A DNA stretch of 64,000 nucleotides from Dickeya aquatica (GTDB taxonomy: Bacteria > Pseudomonadota > Gammaproteobacteria > Enterobacterales > Enterobacteriaceae): contig NZ_LT615367.1 of NCBI RefSeq assembly GCF_900095885.1, positions 3,472,001 to 3,536,000 on the forward strand, read 5' to 3'. Shown here in pieces: positions 26,184-35,732 of this stretch (position 1 is the first letter of the stretch; every line of letters begins with the position of its first letter). A program made the position numbers and the translations under genes. Below the pieces are notes generated by a model that worked only from the letters and a program-made list of their open reading frames with translations, was not told where the DNA came from and searched no databases.

Positions 26184-27686
26184 ATGCCAGAAAACACGTT
26201 CTCCCCCGGCATCGCATCAGCCAGCGACAAAGAGCCTCTTACGCACTACAGCCCGCGTTTGTGTAATGAGGATCTGGCCCCCACGCGGGTACAAAGCTGG
26301 TCCTGGTACAATATTTTTTCGTTCTGGATGTCAGATGTACACAGCATGGGCGGTTACGTCGTCGCGGCCAGCTTTTTCACTCTCGGGCTGGCGAGCTGGC
26401 AGGTTCTGCTGTGCCTGCTGCTGGGCATCAGTATCGTGCAGGTGTGTGCGAATCTGGTGGCGCGCCCCAGCCAGATGAGCGGCGTGCCGTATGCGGTAAT
26501 TTCTCGTCAGGCGTTTGGCGTCTTCGGGGCCAACATTCCGGCCGTGATCCGCGGGCTTATCGCTTTTGCCTGGTACGGCATCCAGACCTATCTGGCCGCC
26601 AATGCCCTGATGCTGGTGCTGCTAAAATTCGCCCCCGGCCTCAACACGCTAACCACCAGCCACTGGCTTGGCCTGTCAGCGCTGGGCTGGCTATGCTTTG
26701 GCATCATGTGGCTGCTTCAGGCGATGGTGTTCTGGCACGGCATGAACGCCATCAAGCGTTTTATCGATATCGCAGGCCCCGCCGTTTATGTGGTGATGCT
26801 GGCGCTGGCCGGGTGGATTATTTACCAGACCGGGCCGGGCAATATCTCCTTCACGCTAGGCAGCAAGTCGCTCAGTCAGGGTGAACAACTCTGGCAGATG
26901 ATCACCGCCACTGCGCTGGTCGTCTCTTATTTCTCTGGCCCGTTGCTGAATTTTGGCGATTTTTCCCGCTACGGGAAAAATATGCAGGAAATTCGCCGGG
27001 GCAACCGCTGGGGGCTGCCGTTCAATTTTCTGCTGTTCTCGGTGGTTACGGTGGTGATTGTCTCCGGCACCCAATCGTTATTCGGCCAAATGATTACCGA
27101 CCCGATTGAAACCGTCAGCCGCGTTGGCAACAGTGTGGCGGTAGCGCTTGGCCTGCTGACGATGGTAGTTGCCACCATTGGCATCAACATTGTCGCTAAT
27201 TTTGTTTCTCCGGCGTTCGATTTTTCCAACTGTGCGCCACAACGCATCAGTTTTCGTACCGGCGGCATGATAGCGGCAGTCGGCTCGGTGCTATTGACAC
27301 CGTGGAACCTGTTCAATTCACCGGAGCTGATTCACTACACGCTGGATGTGCTGGGCGCATTTATCGGCCCGCTGTTTGGCATCCTGCTGGCGGATTTTTA
27401 CCTGATTAAAGGCGCGAAGGTGGATGTGGACGCCCTGTTTAACGATACCCCGTCTGGTCGCTACTGGTATCGCAACGGCATCAACCCGAATGCGGTGCTG
27501 GCACTGCTGCCGTCTGTGGCTATTGGCCTGATTATCAGCTTTATTCCGGCCTGGCATGAGGTGGCTAATTTTAGCTGGTTTATCGGCGTGGCTCTCGGTG
27601 CCGGGAGTTACCGCTACCTGGCCCGCCGTGAACTCACCCAGACACCGGACAGCCGTTTATCCGCTCTGGCGCTGGAAAAAGACTAG
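26184..27686 (+). CDS. NCS1-family permease, probably for allantoin
   Basis: 500 residues with about 12 hydrophobic segments. NCS1 features include NEDLAPTRVQSWSWYNIFSFWMSD, ARPSQMSGVPYAVISRQAFGVFG and NFVSPAFDFSNCAPQRISFRTGG. Family members carry allantoin, hydantoins, cytosine or uracil; the position beside hpxSAB favours allantoin. The ATG at 26184 follows AGGAG at 8 nt. The stop codon TAG is part of the CTAG target duplicated by the IS5-family element, so the protein end is unchanged by the insertion. Confidence 0.86.
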   Translation: MPENTFSPGIASASDKEPLTHYSPRLCNEDLAPTRVQSWSWYNIFSFWMSDVHSMGGYVVAASFFTLGLASWQVLLCLLLGISIVQVCANLVARPSQMSGVPYAVISRQAFGVFGANIPAVIRGLIAFAWYGIQTYLAANALMLVLLKFAPGLNTLTTSHWLGLSALGWLCFGIMWLLQAMVFWHGMNAIKRFIDIAGPAVYVVMLALAGWIIYQTGPGNISFTLGSKSLSQGEQLWQMITATALVVSYFSGPLLNFGDFSRYGKNMQEIRRGNRWGLPFNFLLFSVVTVVIVSGTQSLFGQMITDPIETVSRVGNSVAVALGLLTMVVATIGINIVANFVSPAFDFSNCAPQRISFRTGGMIAAVGSVLLTPWNLFNSPELIHYTLDVLGAFIGPLFGILLADFYLIKGAKVDVDALFNDTPSGRYWYRNGINPNAVLALLPSVAIGLIISFIPAWHEVANFSWFIGVALGAGSYRYLARRELTQTPDSRLSALALEKD

Positions 27687-28606
27687 GCTGTGTCCCGTAA
27701 CTGTTTTTTGTACAATCAGGGACATGATTTTGCCACAAAAAGTACTTCAATTTGGCTCGTTACGATTTTCCCGATGATGCATGGGCGCTGATTTCTCCCA
27801 TGCTGCCGCCTGAAAGAGGCTCTTCCAGAGGCGGCCGTCCTTACTTTGCTCACCGGCATGTCATGAATGGCATATTTTGGGTGCTTTGCTCCGGCGCGCC
27901 ATGGCGGGATTTACCTGAGCGTTATGGTCAATGGAAAACGATTTACAACCGCTTTAACCGGTGGTCTAAAGCCGGAGTAATAAACAGTATTTTCAATAAA
28001 TTACTCCAGATTCTGGATGAGGGCGCACTGATTGACTGGGATGTTATCGCGCTGGATGGCAGTAACGTTCGCGCCCTGAAAGCGGCCGCTGGTGCGAAAA
28101 AAAACATCCCGATGAACACGAGGACCATGGGCTGGGTCGCTCACGCGGCGGCTTTGGCACCAAAATCCATCTGGCGACAGATGGCACAGGATTACCGCTA
28201 AGTTTTTGCCTGAGCGGTGGACAGGCCCACGAAAGCCGGTATGCGGAAACGTTGCTTAACCGCGTCGGGATTATCCGAAGAAGTGGGCATCTGAAATCGC
28301 GTCCGAAAGCGGTACTGGCGGATAAGGGTTACTCAAGTAACAGCCTCCGCATTCATTTGAAAATAAAGGGAATAAAAGTGGTAATTCCGTTTAAATCGAA
28401 TGAAAAAGCCAGTCAGGACAGACGTCGGCCCCTCGACAGAGGCCTGTACAAAAAACGCAATGTCGTGGAGCGCTGCTTTGCGATACTCAAAGAAAATCGT
28501 CGTATCGCTACACGCTCGGAAAAAACAGCCAGAAACTACCTGAGTATGCTAAAGCTGGGGGCGATCAGGTTATTTTTAAAGCGGTTGTTAAGTTAAGGGA
28601 CACAGC
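27687..28606. mobile_element. IS5-family insertion sequence (IS427-like group)
   Basis: A 920-bp element with terminal inverted repeats: the left end reads GCTGTGTCCCGTAACT and the right end, on the other strand, GCTGTGTCCCTTAACT. It is flanked by CTAG on both sides (27683-27686 and 28607-28610), the 4-bp target typical of the IS427 group. The transposase frames are intact, so the copy may be active. Confidence 0.88.
27752..28596 (+). CDS. IS5-family transposase, two frames joined by a -1 frameshift
   Basis: Frame one (27752-28201) gives the N-terminal domain with GAPWRDLPERYGQW and the first catalytic aspartate in VIALDGSN. A run of eight A at 28097-28104 lets the ribosome slip back one base; the -1 frame then reads HPDEHEDHGLGRSRGGFGTK and continues to 28596 with the second aspartate in VLADKGYSS and the glutamate in NVVERCF. 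The full product is about 281 residues. Programmed frameshifting at an A-run is known in this IS group, so this is not a broken gene. Confidence 0.85.
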
Positions 28607-28638
28607 CTAGGCATAAGCGAACCGGGTGAGACACACTC

Positions 28639-28670
28639 TGGGGCCGTTCCCCTGCCAGGGGGCTGCCCCA
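28639..28670. terminator. GC-rich hairpin after the IS element
   Basis: TGGGGC and GCCCCA enclose an inner CCCCTG/CAGGGG hairpin. Before the IS arrived this lay about 30 bp after the permease stop, so it may have been its terminator. No T tract follows. Confidence 0.3.
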
Positions 28671-28753
28671 TCACGGCGCACACCGTTGCGTCCCCGGGCA
28701 CCGCAAACCGCCAGAATGAAAATAACCCCATATAAAACAACACACTAAAAAAC

Positions 28754-28790
28754 TGGCACAGGCTTTGAATAGCAAAACCATCTTGTATAC
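28754..28790 (+). promoter_or_regulatory. Sigma-54-like promoter and TTGTATAC motif before atzF
   Basis: TGGCACAGGCTTTGAAT at 28754-28770 has a perfect -24 box and the right spacing, with A in place of C in the -12 element. TTGTATAC follows at 28783-28790, near the predicted start, where a bound HpxS-like repressor would block transcription. The atzF ATG is at 28807. Confidence 0.5.
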
Positions 28791-28806
28791 CCGATGGATT
28801 CTTACC

Positions 28807-30621
28807 ATGACAGAGCACGCGATTTTACCCGGACTGACCCTGACACAGTGGTTGCACCACCAGCGCCAGTCTGAACGTCAGTTACGTCACACCTTGCAGG
28901 CACTGCTCCGGCAGTTGAGCACGGATAACGACAACCCGCGTGATACCGCCTGGATAGTGCTGGCGCAGGCATCACAGCTCAATGCACAAATTGACCACCT
29001 GCTCAGTCAACCGGATGCGGCCTCACTGCCACTCTATGGCATCCCGTTTGCGGTTAAAGACAATATTGATGTTGCCGGCTGGCCGACCAGTGCCGCGTGC
29101 CCGGCCTTTACCTATACCGCAGAGCGCGATGCCAGCGTTGTTGCACGCCTGAAGGCAGCCGGGGCTATCGTCATCGGCAAAACCAACCTTGACCAGTTCG
29201 CCACCGGCCTGGTCGGCACCCGCTCTCCTTTCGGCGCAGTGGTCAACAGCTTTCAGCCGGATTACGTCAGCGGTGGCTCCAGTTCCGGTTCGGCCTCGGT
29301 GGTGGCGCGCGGCCTGGTGCCGTTTGCTCTCGGCACCGATACTGCCGGCTCCGGGCGGGTGCCCGCCGGGTTTAACAACATTGTCGGATTAAAACCCACC
29401 AAAGGCTGGTTGTCCACCGAGGGTGTGGTGCCCGCCTGCCGCCTCAATGACTGCGTTTCGGTTTTTGCACTCACCGTGCAAGATGCGTTTACGGTCGCGT
29501 CGCTGGCCGGTGGCTACAATGCGGATGACGCCTATTCGCGTGTACATCCGCACACCACACCGGCAGCCCTGCCGGTGCACCCAAGGCTGGCGCTGCCACA
29601 TCCACTGGAGTTTTTTGGCGACACACACGCCGAACAGGCATTTCAGCACGCGCTATCACAGCTTCAGGCGCTGGGCGCAAAACTTGAACCGATAGATTTC
29701 AGCCCCTTTGTGCAACTGGCGCGCCAGTTATATGAAGGGCCATGGGTGGCAGAACGCACGGTCGCCGTCGGCGCGCTGCTTAGCGAACAGCCGCAGGCAA
29801 TCGACCCGGTGGTGCGCGGCATTATTGCCAAAGGTGCGGAATTCAGCGCCTGTGACGTATTTGAAGCCGAATACCTGCGCGCCAGCCTGGCGCGGCAAAT
29901 TGCCACCCGCTTAAGCGGGTTTGATGCGCTGGTGGTGCCCACCACGCCGACCATTCACACGCGGGCAGAAATAGCGCAGCAGCCGGTGGCGTACAACTCG
30001 CAGTTCGGTTTTTACACCAACTTCACCAATCTGGCTGACTTATGCGGGCTGGCGTTACCGGCACCGTTTCGCGATGACGGCCTGCCCGCCGGTATCACCC
30101 TGCTTGCGCCCGCCTGGCACGATGCAGCGCTGGCCGCCTTCGGGCAACGCTGGCAAGCAGCCACTCAACTGCCGCTGGGGGCAACCGCGCAGCCGTTGCC
30201 TGCACCCCCGGCATGTCCCGGTGCCTGTTCACCGCACCACGTTCGTCTTGCGGTTGTGGGTGCGCATTTGCGCGGAATGCCGCTGAATCATCAGTTAGTC
30301 AGCCGTAACGCGGTGTGGGTTGAAGAAACCAGCACCTCGGCAGACTATCGGTTGTATGCGCTGGCGAATACCGTGCCTGCCAAGCCGGGGCTGGTCAAAA
30401 CCGGTCAGGGGCAGCCGATCACGGTAGAGCTGTGGGACATCCCGCTCGCGCGCTTTGGCGAATTCGTGGCAGAGATTCCGTCACCGCTTGGCATCGGCTC
30501 CATCACACTGGCCGATGGTCGCTGCGTGAAAGGGTTTATCTGTGAACCGGCTGCGCTGCAAGGGGCGCAGGATATTACGGCATTTGGCGGCTGGCGGTCA
30601 TACCTTGCTCAGTTACAGTAA
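28807..30621 (+). CDS. atzF: Allophanate hydrolase AtzF
   Basis: 604 residues, the usual length of about 605. Splits allophanate into ammonia and CO2. The amidase-signature triad is Lys84 (FAVKDN), Ser158 (SGGSSSGSA) and Ser182 (TAGSGRVPAG), matching characterised AtzF at a constant offset of 7. The C-terminal allophanate hydrolase domain begins near residue 480 and includes LVSRNAVWVEETSTS, GLVKTGQGQPITVELWDIP and FGEFVAEIPSPLGIGSI. No urea carboxylase gene is adjacent, which suggests that allophanate arises from another ureide. The ATG has a weak ribosome site; an in-frame TTG lies upstream. Confidence 0.9.
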   Translation: MTEHAILPGLTLTQWLHHQRQSERQLRHTLQALLRQLSTDNDNPRDTAWIVLAQASQLNAQIDHLLSQPDAASLPLYGIPFAVKDNIDVAGWPTSAACPAFTYTAERDASVVARLKAAGAIVIGKTNLDQFATGLVGTRSPFGAVVNSFQPDYVSGGSSSGSASVVARGLVPFALGTDTAGSGRVPAGFNNIVGLKPTKGWLSTEGVVPACRLNDCVSVFALTVQDAFTVASLAGGYNADDAYSRVHPHTTPAALPVHPRLALPHPLEFFGDTHAEQAFQHALSQLQALGAKLEPIDFSPFVQLARQLYEGPWVAERTVAVGALLSEQPQAIDPVVRGIIAKGAEFSACDVFEAEYLRASLARQIATRLSGFDALVVPTTPTIHTRAEIAQQPVAYNSQFGFYTNFTNLADLCGLALPAPFRDDGLPAGITLLAPAWHDAALAAFGQRWQAATQLPLGATAQPLPAPPACPGACSPHHVRLAVVGAHLRGMPLNHQLVSRNAVWVEETSTSADYRLYALANTVPAKPGLVKTGQGQPITVELWDIPLARFGEFVAEIPSPLGIGSITLADGRCVKGFICEPAALQGAQDITAFGGWRSYLAQLQ

Positions 30622-30635
30622 AACAGGAGCCTGCG

Positions 30636-30692
30636 ATGTCACGCGCCGGTCATCACGCAAACCGGCGCTCCCACGCCCGGCCCCGGTGCTAA
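30636..30692 (+). CDS. Possible 18-residue peptide after atzF
   Basis: A short open frame, MSRAGHHANRRSHARPRC, starts 15 bp after the atzF stop and has AGGAG 6 nt before its ATG, a better ribosome site than atzF itself. It is very basic and Arg/His-rich. It may be chance; GC-rich sequence often gives such frames. Confidence 0.2.
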   Translation: MSRAGHHANRRSHARPRC

Positions 30693-30722
30693 GACACACG
30701 TTCAGCAAGTGAGCGATATCCT

Positions 30723-30753
30723 CCCTGCCAGGCCACATCGGCAGGGTATTTTT
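30723..30753 (+). terminator. Rho-independent terminator after atzF
   Basis: CCCTGCC and GGCAGGG form a 7-bp stem with a 10-nt loop, followed by TATTTTT. It closes the allantoin island on this side. Confidence 0.78.
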
Positions 30754-31190
30754 CTCATTTATCTATTTTTAAGAATTATCCGACCATTAATTATCATACC
30801 GATTATTTTTCGGGTTATATTTCCCTCGTTGACGATAACAAATTTCCGCGCTACGCCCCCGTTATTACTGCACATTTCCATTACCTGACCATCAAGCCAG
30901 GGCGCTATTTAAAAGCAGTCATAAAGAAATAATTCGATTAGGTTAAAAAGGCATCAACATCGGTAATCCATCGTTATTCCAAAACCACTATAATTTTATT
31001 TAAAGAAAATAAACCCGAAGTAAATCACGGATAAAAAAACAAGAAAATAAAAAAAACAAATAATTGATTTAAAACAAAAAAAATAAAAAACATGGAAATA
31101 TGAAACACGAATAAAAAAGATGAGTGAAATTACCCACCAATCCCATCAAGTACGTATTAATTCAACATAAACCACGATTATCCCCAGGGG
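30754..31190. other. AT-rich, A-tract-rich upstream region of proU
   Basis: No gene is visible. From about 30950 to 31120 the sequence is mostly A and T with many phased runs of 4-8 A, for example around 31035-31095, and stands out from the GC-rich surroundings. In E. coli, curved AT-rich DNA around the proU promoter is bound by H-NS and keeps proU silent at low osmolarity. A similar role is inferred here. Confidence 0.55.
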
Positions 31191-31223
31191 TTGTCAGCAC
31201 GACAGTTTGTGATAGGGTATAAA
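31191..31223 (+). promoter_or_regulatory. Candidate proU promoter
   Basis: A -10 element TATAAA at 31218 sits in GATAGGGTATAAAAAG, very similar to the E. coli proU P2 -10 region as I recall it. TTGTCA at 31191 is the nearest -35 but at 21 bp is too far, in keeping with an osmotically assisted promoter. The proV ATG is 59 bp downstream. Confidence 0.45.
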
Positions 31224-31281
31224 AAGTTTCATTCGCAATGAGGCATTAAGAGAAAAAACGACACAGGAAAAACATCATTAC

Positions 31282-32484
31282 ATGTCAATTAAACTTGAAG
31301 TAAAACACCTTTATAAAATATTTGGTGAGCAACCCGAACGCGCGTTTCACCTGTTGGATCAAGGGCGAGATAAAGATCAGATTTTTGAAAAAACCGGTCT
31401 GACCGTCGGGGTAAAAGATGTCAGTCTGGCCATTGAAGAAGGCGAGATTTTTGTGATCATGGGATTATCCGGTTCCGGTAAATCGACCCTGGTACGCCTT
31501 CTCAATCGCCTGATAGAGCCAACCCGCGGCGAAGTGCTGATAGACGGGCAAGACATTGCGCGCCTGCCAGCCCGTGGGTTGCGAGAGGTACGGCGTAAAA
31601 AAATCAGCATGGTGTTTCAGTCTTTTGCGCTGATGCCACACCTGAATATTCTCGATAACACCGCCTTCGGTATGGATCTCGCCGGTCTTTCCCGTACCGA
31701 GCGGGAACAAAACGCGCTGAATGCCCTGCAACAGGTGGGGCTTGAGGCCTATACCGCGGCGTATCCGGATGAGCTGTCCGGCGGAATGCGCCAGCGCGTC
31801 GGGCTGGCGCGGGCGCTGGCCAATGACCCCGATATTCTGCTGATGGATGAAGCATTCTCCGCTCTCGACCCGCTAATCCGTACCGAAATGCAAGATGAGC
31901 TTATCAAGTTACAAGCCCGCCAGCAGCGCACTATTGTGTTTATTTCGCACGATCTTGACGAAGCCATGCGTATCGGCGATCGCATTGCCATTATGCACAG
32001 CGGCGAAGTTATCCAGACCGGCACACCCGATGAGATCCTCAACGCACCAGCCAATGACTATGTGCGCACCTTCTTTCGCGGTGTGGACATCAGCCAGGTA
32101 TTTTGCGCCAAAGACATTGCCCGCCGTCGCCCTGTCACCGTAATCCGCCATACGCCGGGTGTCGGCCCTCGCGCCGCGCTCAAGATCCTGCAAGAGGAGG
32201 ATAGGGAATACGGTTACGTGCTGGAACGGGGGCGCAGGTTTATCGGCGTTGTCTCCCTCGATTCCCTCAAACAGGCACTACGTCAACAACAACCGCTGGA
32301 ACACGCGTTGTTACCTGCCCCGGCCCCCGTACAGGCGGATATGCCGCTCAGTGAACTGCTCTCTCTGGTGGCACAAGCCCCCTGCGCCGTACCGGTCGTA
32401 AACGAGCAGCATGACTATCTTGGCATCATCTCCAAAGGGATGCTGCTACAGGCCCTCGATAAGGAGAGCACGCAGAATGACTGA
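31282..32484 (+). CDS. proV: Glycine betaine/proline ABC transporter ATPase ProV
   Basis: 400 residues, as in E. coli. Walker [10 protein letters not shown] near residue 61, Q-loop [11 protein letters not shown], signature LSGGMRQR, Walker [13 protein letters not shown] and His in FISHDLDEA. Two CBS domains at the C-terminus (from about 280) sense ionic strength in this family. The N-terminal segment [19 protein letters not shown] is the ProV/OpuAA hallmark. First gene of the proU operon. Confidence 0.96.
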   Translation: MSIKLEVKHLYKIFGEQPERAFHLLDQGRDKDQIFEKTGLTVGVKDVSLAIEEGEIFVIMGLSGSGKSTLVRLLNRLIEPTRGEVLIDGQDIARLPARGLREVRRKKISMVFQSFALMPHLNILDNTAFGMDLAGLSRTEREQNALNALQQVGLEAYTAAYPDELSGGMRQRVGLARALANDPDILLMDEAFSALDPLIRTEMQDELIKLQARQQRTIVFISHDLDEAMRIGDRIAIMHSGEVIQTGTPDEILNAPANDYVRTFFRGVDISQVFCAKDIARRRPVTVIRHTPGVGPRAALKILQEEDREYGYVLERGRRFIGVVSLDSLKQALRQQQPLEHALLPAPAPVQADMPLSELLSLVAQAPCAVPVVNEQHDYLGIISKGMLLQALDKESTQND

Positions 32485-32508
32485 TACCACCGCCCCCTCA
32501 CGACAGCC

Positions 32509-33561
32509 GTGCAGGCGACATCCGACACCACTCCTGACCCGTGGGCAACCTCATCACCGGTGACCGACACGGCAGCGGCGCAAGGCTCATCCGGCAACGC
32601 TGACTGGCTCAATAGCGTGCCGCCTGCAACGCAGGAGCCGTTTAGCCTGTCAGACCCGTTTCATCATCCCCTGATCCCGCTGGATAGCTGGGTTACCGGG
32701 GGCATTGACTGGCTGGTACTGCACTTTCGCCCGCTCTTTCAGGGCATTCGTGTCCCTGTCGATGTGATCCTCAACAGTTTTCAGCAACTGCTCAATAGCC
32801 TGCCCGCCCCGCTGACCATCCTGGTCTTTTCACTGCTGGCCTGGCAGATAGCCAGCGCCGGTATCGGCGCGCTGACGCTGACGTTACTGGTGATTATCGG
32901 TGCTATCGGAGCCTGGTCACAGGCCATGGTCACACTGTCACTGGTGCTTACTGCGCTGCTCTTTTGTGTCGCTATCGGCGCGCCGCTTGGCATCTGGCTG
33001 GCACGCAGCGATCGCGCAGCCCGCCTTGTGCGCCCGCTGCTTGATGCCATGCAAACCACGCCTGCATTTGTTTATCTGGTGCCGATTGTGATGCTGTTTG
33101 GCATCGGCAACGTGCCGGGCGTGGTCGTCACCATCATTTTCGCGCTGCCTCCGATGGTACGCCTGACAATTTTGGGCATCCGCCAGGTACCTGCCGATTT
33201 GCTGGAGGCAGCGGAATCATTCGGAGCCAGCCCACGTCAGATGTTGTTTAAAGTCCAGTTGCCGCTGGCGATGCCCACCATCATGGCAGGCATCAACCAG
33301 ACACTGATGCTGGCGCTCTCCATGGTGGTCATCGCCTCCATGATTGCCGTTGGCGGCCTTGGGCAGATGGTGCTGCGTGGGATTGGCCGTCTGGATATGG
33401 GGCTGGCCTCGATTGGCGGCGCGGGCATCGTGATGCTGGCGATCATTCTTGACCGCCTGACGCAATCACTCGGCCGCGATGCGCGCAGCCGTGGCCCCCA
33501 TCGCTGGTACCGGCACGGGCCAGTCGGACTACTAATGCGCCCGTTCGTCTCACGGGGATAA
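32509..33561 (+). CDS. proW: Glycine betaine/proline ABC permease ProW, start region frameshifted
   Basis: 350 residues from a GTG at 32509 that has no ribosome site. The body is a clear Pro[17 protein letters not shown], then six or more membrane segments and the EAA loop [20 protein letters not shown]. The natural start should be the ATG at 32477, which overlaps the proV stop and follows AAGGAG at 10 nt; it reads [11 protein letters not shown] and then runs out of frame. One extra G at 32509 (CCG GTG) would join both parts. It is either a real one-base deletion or a sequencing error. Confidence 0.9.
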   Translation: MQATSDTTPDPWATSSPVTDTAAAQGSSGNADWLNSVPPATQEPFSLSDPFHHPLIPLDSWVTGGIDWLVLHFRPLFQGIRVPVDVILNSFQQLLNSLPAPLTILVFSLLAWQIASAGIGALTLTLLVIIGAIGAWSQAMVTLSLVLTALLFCVAIGAPLGIWLARSDRAARLVRPLLDAMQTTPAFVYLVPIVMLFGIGNVPGVVVTIIFALPPMVRLTILGIRQVPADLLEAAESFGASPRQMLFKVQLPLAMPTIMAGINQTLMLALSMVVIASMIAVGGLGQMVLRGIGRLDMGLASIGGAGIVMLAIILDRLTQSLGRDARSRGPHRWYRHGPVGLLMRPFVSRG

Positions 33562-33654
33562 TCGCCCGTTTGGCTGCCTGCAACACCGCGAACAGTGGTG
33601 CCCGCCATACCGCTACCGCACGATGCCGGGCACCGTCAAACCGATTAAGGAAAT

Positions 33655-34692
33655 ATGATGCGATATATCAACATAGCCACACTGGCACTGACGGCGTTAC
33701 TCAGTGGCAGTCTGTTGGCCACCGATAACCTGACGACACTCGCGCATCCCGATGCCGACAAACGCCTGCCCGGCCAGGGCATCACCGTCAAACCGATACA
33801 AAGCACGCTATCTGAAGAGACATTTCAGACATTGCTGGTCAGCAAAGCGCTGGAAAAACTGGGCTACCGCGTCGAAAAGCCAAGCGAGGTAGACTACAAC
33901 GTTGGCTATGCCTCAATTGCCAGCGGCGATGCCACCTTCACGGCAATCAACTGGCAGCCGCTACATGATGACATGTATCAGTCAGCAGGCGGTGACAACA
34001 TCTTCTACCGCCAGGGTGTGTATGTTTCCGGTGCCGCTCAAGGGTATCTTATCGATAAGAAAACCGCCGAGCAGTACCAGATTACCCGCATCGATCAGCT
34101 TAAAGACCCGAAACTGGCCAGACTGTTTGATACCAATGGCGATGGCAAAGCCGATTTGACCGGCTGCAACCCGGATGGGGCTGTGAAGGCGTCAATCAAT
34201 CACCAGATTCAGGCTTACGGCCTTGGCAACAGCGTGACCCATAATCAGGGGAATTATGCTGCCCTGATAGCTGATACCATTAGCCGTTATAAGCAGGGTA
34301 AACCCATTCTCTATTACACCTGGACACCGTACTGGGTGAGTGATGTGCTGCGGCCAGGGCGTGATGTGGTCTGGTTACAGGTTCCTTTCTCTTCGCTCCC
34401 CGGCGTACAAAAAAATATCCAGACAGCCCTGCCTGGCGGTGCCAATTACGGCTTTCCGGTCAGCCAAATGCGGATTGTGGCCAACAAGGTATGGGCACAA
34501 AAAAACCCGGCTGCCGCAACGTTGTTCGCCATCATGACCTTGCCATTGGCGGATGTGAATGCACAAAACCTGCGTATGCGTCAGGGAGAGTCCTCCGCGC
34601 AAGCCATTGAACGCCATGTTGAGGGTTGGATAGGGGCACATCAGGCATTGTTTGACGGCTGGATAGCCCGTGCGCGTGCAGCGGTGAAGTAA
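33655..34692 (+). CDS. proX: Periplasmic glycine betaine-binding protein ProX
   Basis: 345 residues with a signal peptide (about residues 1-22, ending LLSGSLLA). Aromatic and loop residues of the betaine pocket occur in [29 protein letters not shown] and [11 protein letters not shown]. Delivers betaine or proline betaine to ProW/ProV. Two adjacent ATGs (33655, 33658) follow AAGGAAA. The 93-bp gap after proW shows no terminator. Confidence 0.95.
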   Translation: MMRYINIATLALTALLSGSLLATDNLTTLAHPDADKRLPGQGITVKPIQSTLSEETFQTLLVSKALEKLGYRVEKPSEVDYNVGYASIASGDATFTAINWQPLHDDMYQSAGGDNIFYRQGVYVSGAAQGYLIDKKTAEQYQITRIDQLKDPKLARLFDTNGDGKADLTGCNPDGAVKASINHQIQAYGLGNSVTHNQGNYAALIADTISRYKQGKPILYYTWTPYWVSDVLRPGRDVVWLQVPFSSLPGVQKNIQTALPGGANYGFPVSQMRIVANKVWAQKNPAAATLFAIMTLPLADVNAQNLRMRQGESSAQAIERHVEGWIGAHQALFDGWIARARAAVK

Positions 34693-34710
34693 CGCTACAG
34701 CGCCGTGTCA

Positions 34711-34735
34711 CCGCGACCTCAGCAGCCGGTCGCGG
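34711..34735 (+). terminator. Probable terminator of proVWX
   Basis: CCGCGACC and GGTCGCGG, an 8-bp stem with a 9-nt loop, lies 19 bp after the proX stop and is followed only by TTATC. The rest of the gap to ygaZ (34736-34967) is AT-rich and shows no gene. Confidence 0.5.
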
Positions 34736-34967
34736 TTATCACGTTGCCGTCATGGTGACCAGGTTCAGCCGTGATACCGATAAGTTTTTCAGATTGACTG
34801 ATAAAATACCTGATTATTTTCGGGTGAATTTATAAGATAAATTGCTGGATTCTGTGGCGTGACTGTTCAATACTAAACTACTTAGCTCAATTTAACAGTG
34901 AGTTAACGTCTCGATCAGGTCGTTTATCCAACCACTACCGGCAACGATTGGTACCGATGATTTTTTC

Positions 34968-35732
34968 ATGTTAAGGACAGACCCAGATACCGTGAAACCG
35001 CTTTCTTCCAGCCAGGCTCCCTCTGCGACAGAGGCCTCATTTGCCCGCGGCGTATTTGACAGCCTGCCGATTGTTATTGGCTATGTTCCCGTCGCCTTTG
35101 CTTTCGGGCTCAATGCGGTAAAACTGGGTTTTACACCGCTGGACGCGATTTTCCTCTCCTGCATTATTTATGCCGGAGCCAGTCAATTCGTGATTACCGC
35201 GCTCCTGAGCGCCGGAGCCTCGCTCTGGGTCGCCGCCCTCACGGTCATGGCAATGGATATCCGCCATGTGCTCTACGGCCCTTCGCTGCGCCAGCGCATC
35301 ACTCAGCGCCTGCCTACCAGGAAAACGCCGTGGTGGGCATTTGGTTTAACCGATGAAGTTTTTGCCGCCGCTACCGCCAGGCTCTCGCGCCGTCATTCCG
35401 GCTGGAGCGAACACTGGATGTTGGGGGTGGCAATCAGCGCATGGCTGTCCTGGGTGGCCGGAACGGTACTGGGTGCTCACTTCGGTAATGGCCCACTGGC
35501 CGAATTTCCGGCGGTGGAGTCAGCACTGGCATTTATGTTACCCGCTCTGTTTCTGAGCTTTCTGCTGTCATCCTTTCGTCGTCGTCAAAGTCTGGTGGTC
35601 GCGGCGGCACTCGGCGGTGCGCTGCTGGGATTGCTGGCCTCATCGATTCCGGCTGCAATCCTGGCAGGCATTGGCTGCGGTTGCCTGGCCTCTCTGGCCC
35701 CACAGCGCACAGAAAGGGAAACATCATCATGA
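34968..35732 (+). CDS. ygaZ: Branched-chain amino acid exporter large subunit YgaZ (AzlC family)
   Basis: 254 residues, about seven membrane segments. Hallmarks are DSLPIVIGYVPVAFAFGLNA, IIYAGASQFVITALL and MAMDIRHVLYGPSLR. With YgaH it exports L-valine in E. coli. The ATG at 34968 has no ribosome site; a GTG at 34992 downstream of AAGGA is an alternative start giving a length nearer to E. coli YgaZ (245). The stop overlaps the ygaH start as ATGA. Confidence 0.92.
   Translation: MLRTDPDTVKPLSSSQAPSATEASFARGVFDSLPIVIGYVPVAFAFGLNAVKLGFTPLDAIFLSCIIYAGASQFVITALLSAGASLWVAALTVMAMDIRHVLYGPSLRQRITQRLPTRKTPWWAFGLTDEVFAAATARLSRRHSGWSEHWMLGVAISAWLSWVAGTVLGAHFGNGPLAEFPAVESALAFMLPALFLSFLLSSFRRRQSLVVAAALGGALLGLLASSIPAAILAGIGCGCLASLAPQRTERETSS

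Noticed and set aside
27752..28596. Frameshifted transposase as a pseudogene
   Set aside because: The break is at an A8 run where this IS group uses programmed -1 slippage, and both frames are otherwise intact.
11040..30621. The allantoin island as a classical genomic island with attachment sites
   Set aside because: I found no integrase, no tRNA at its borders and no flanking direct repeats; base composition resembles the neighbouring genes.
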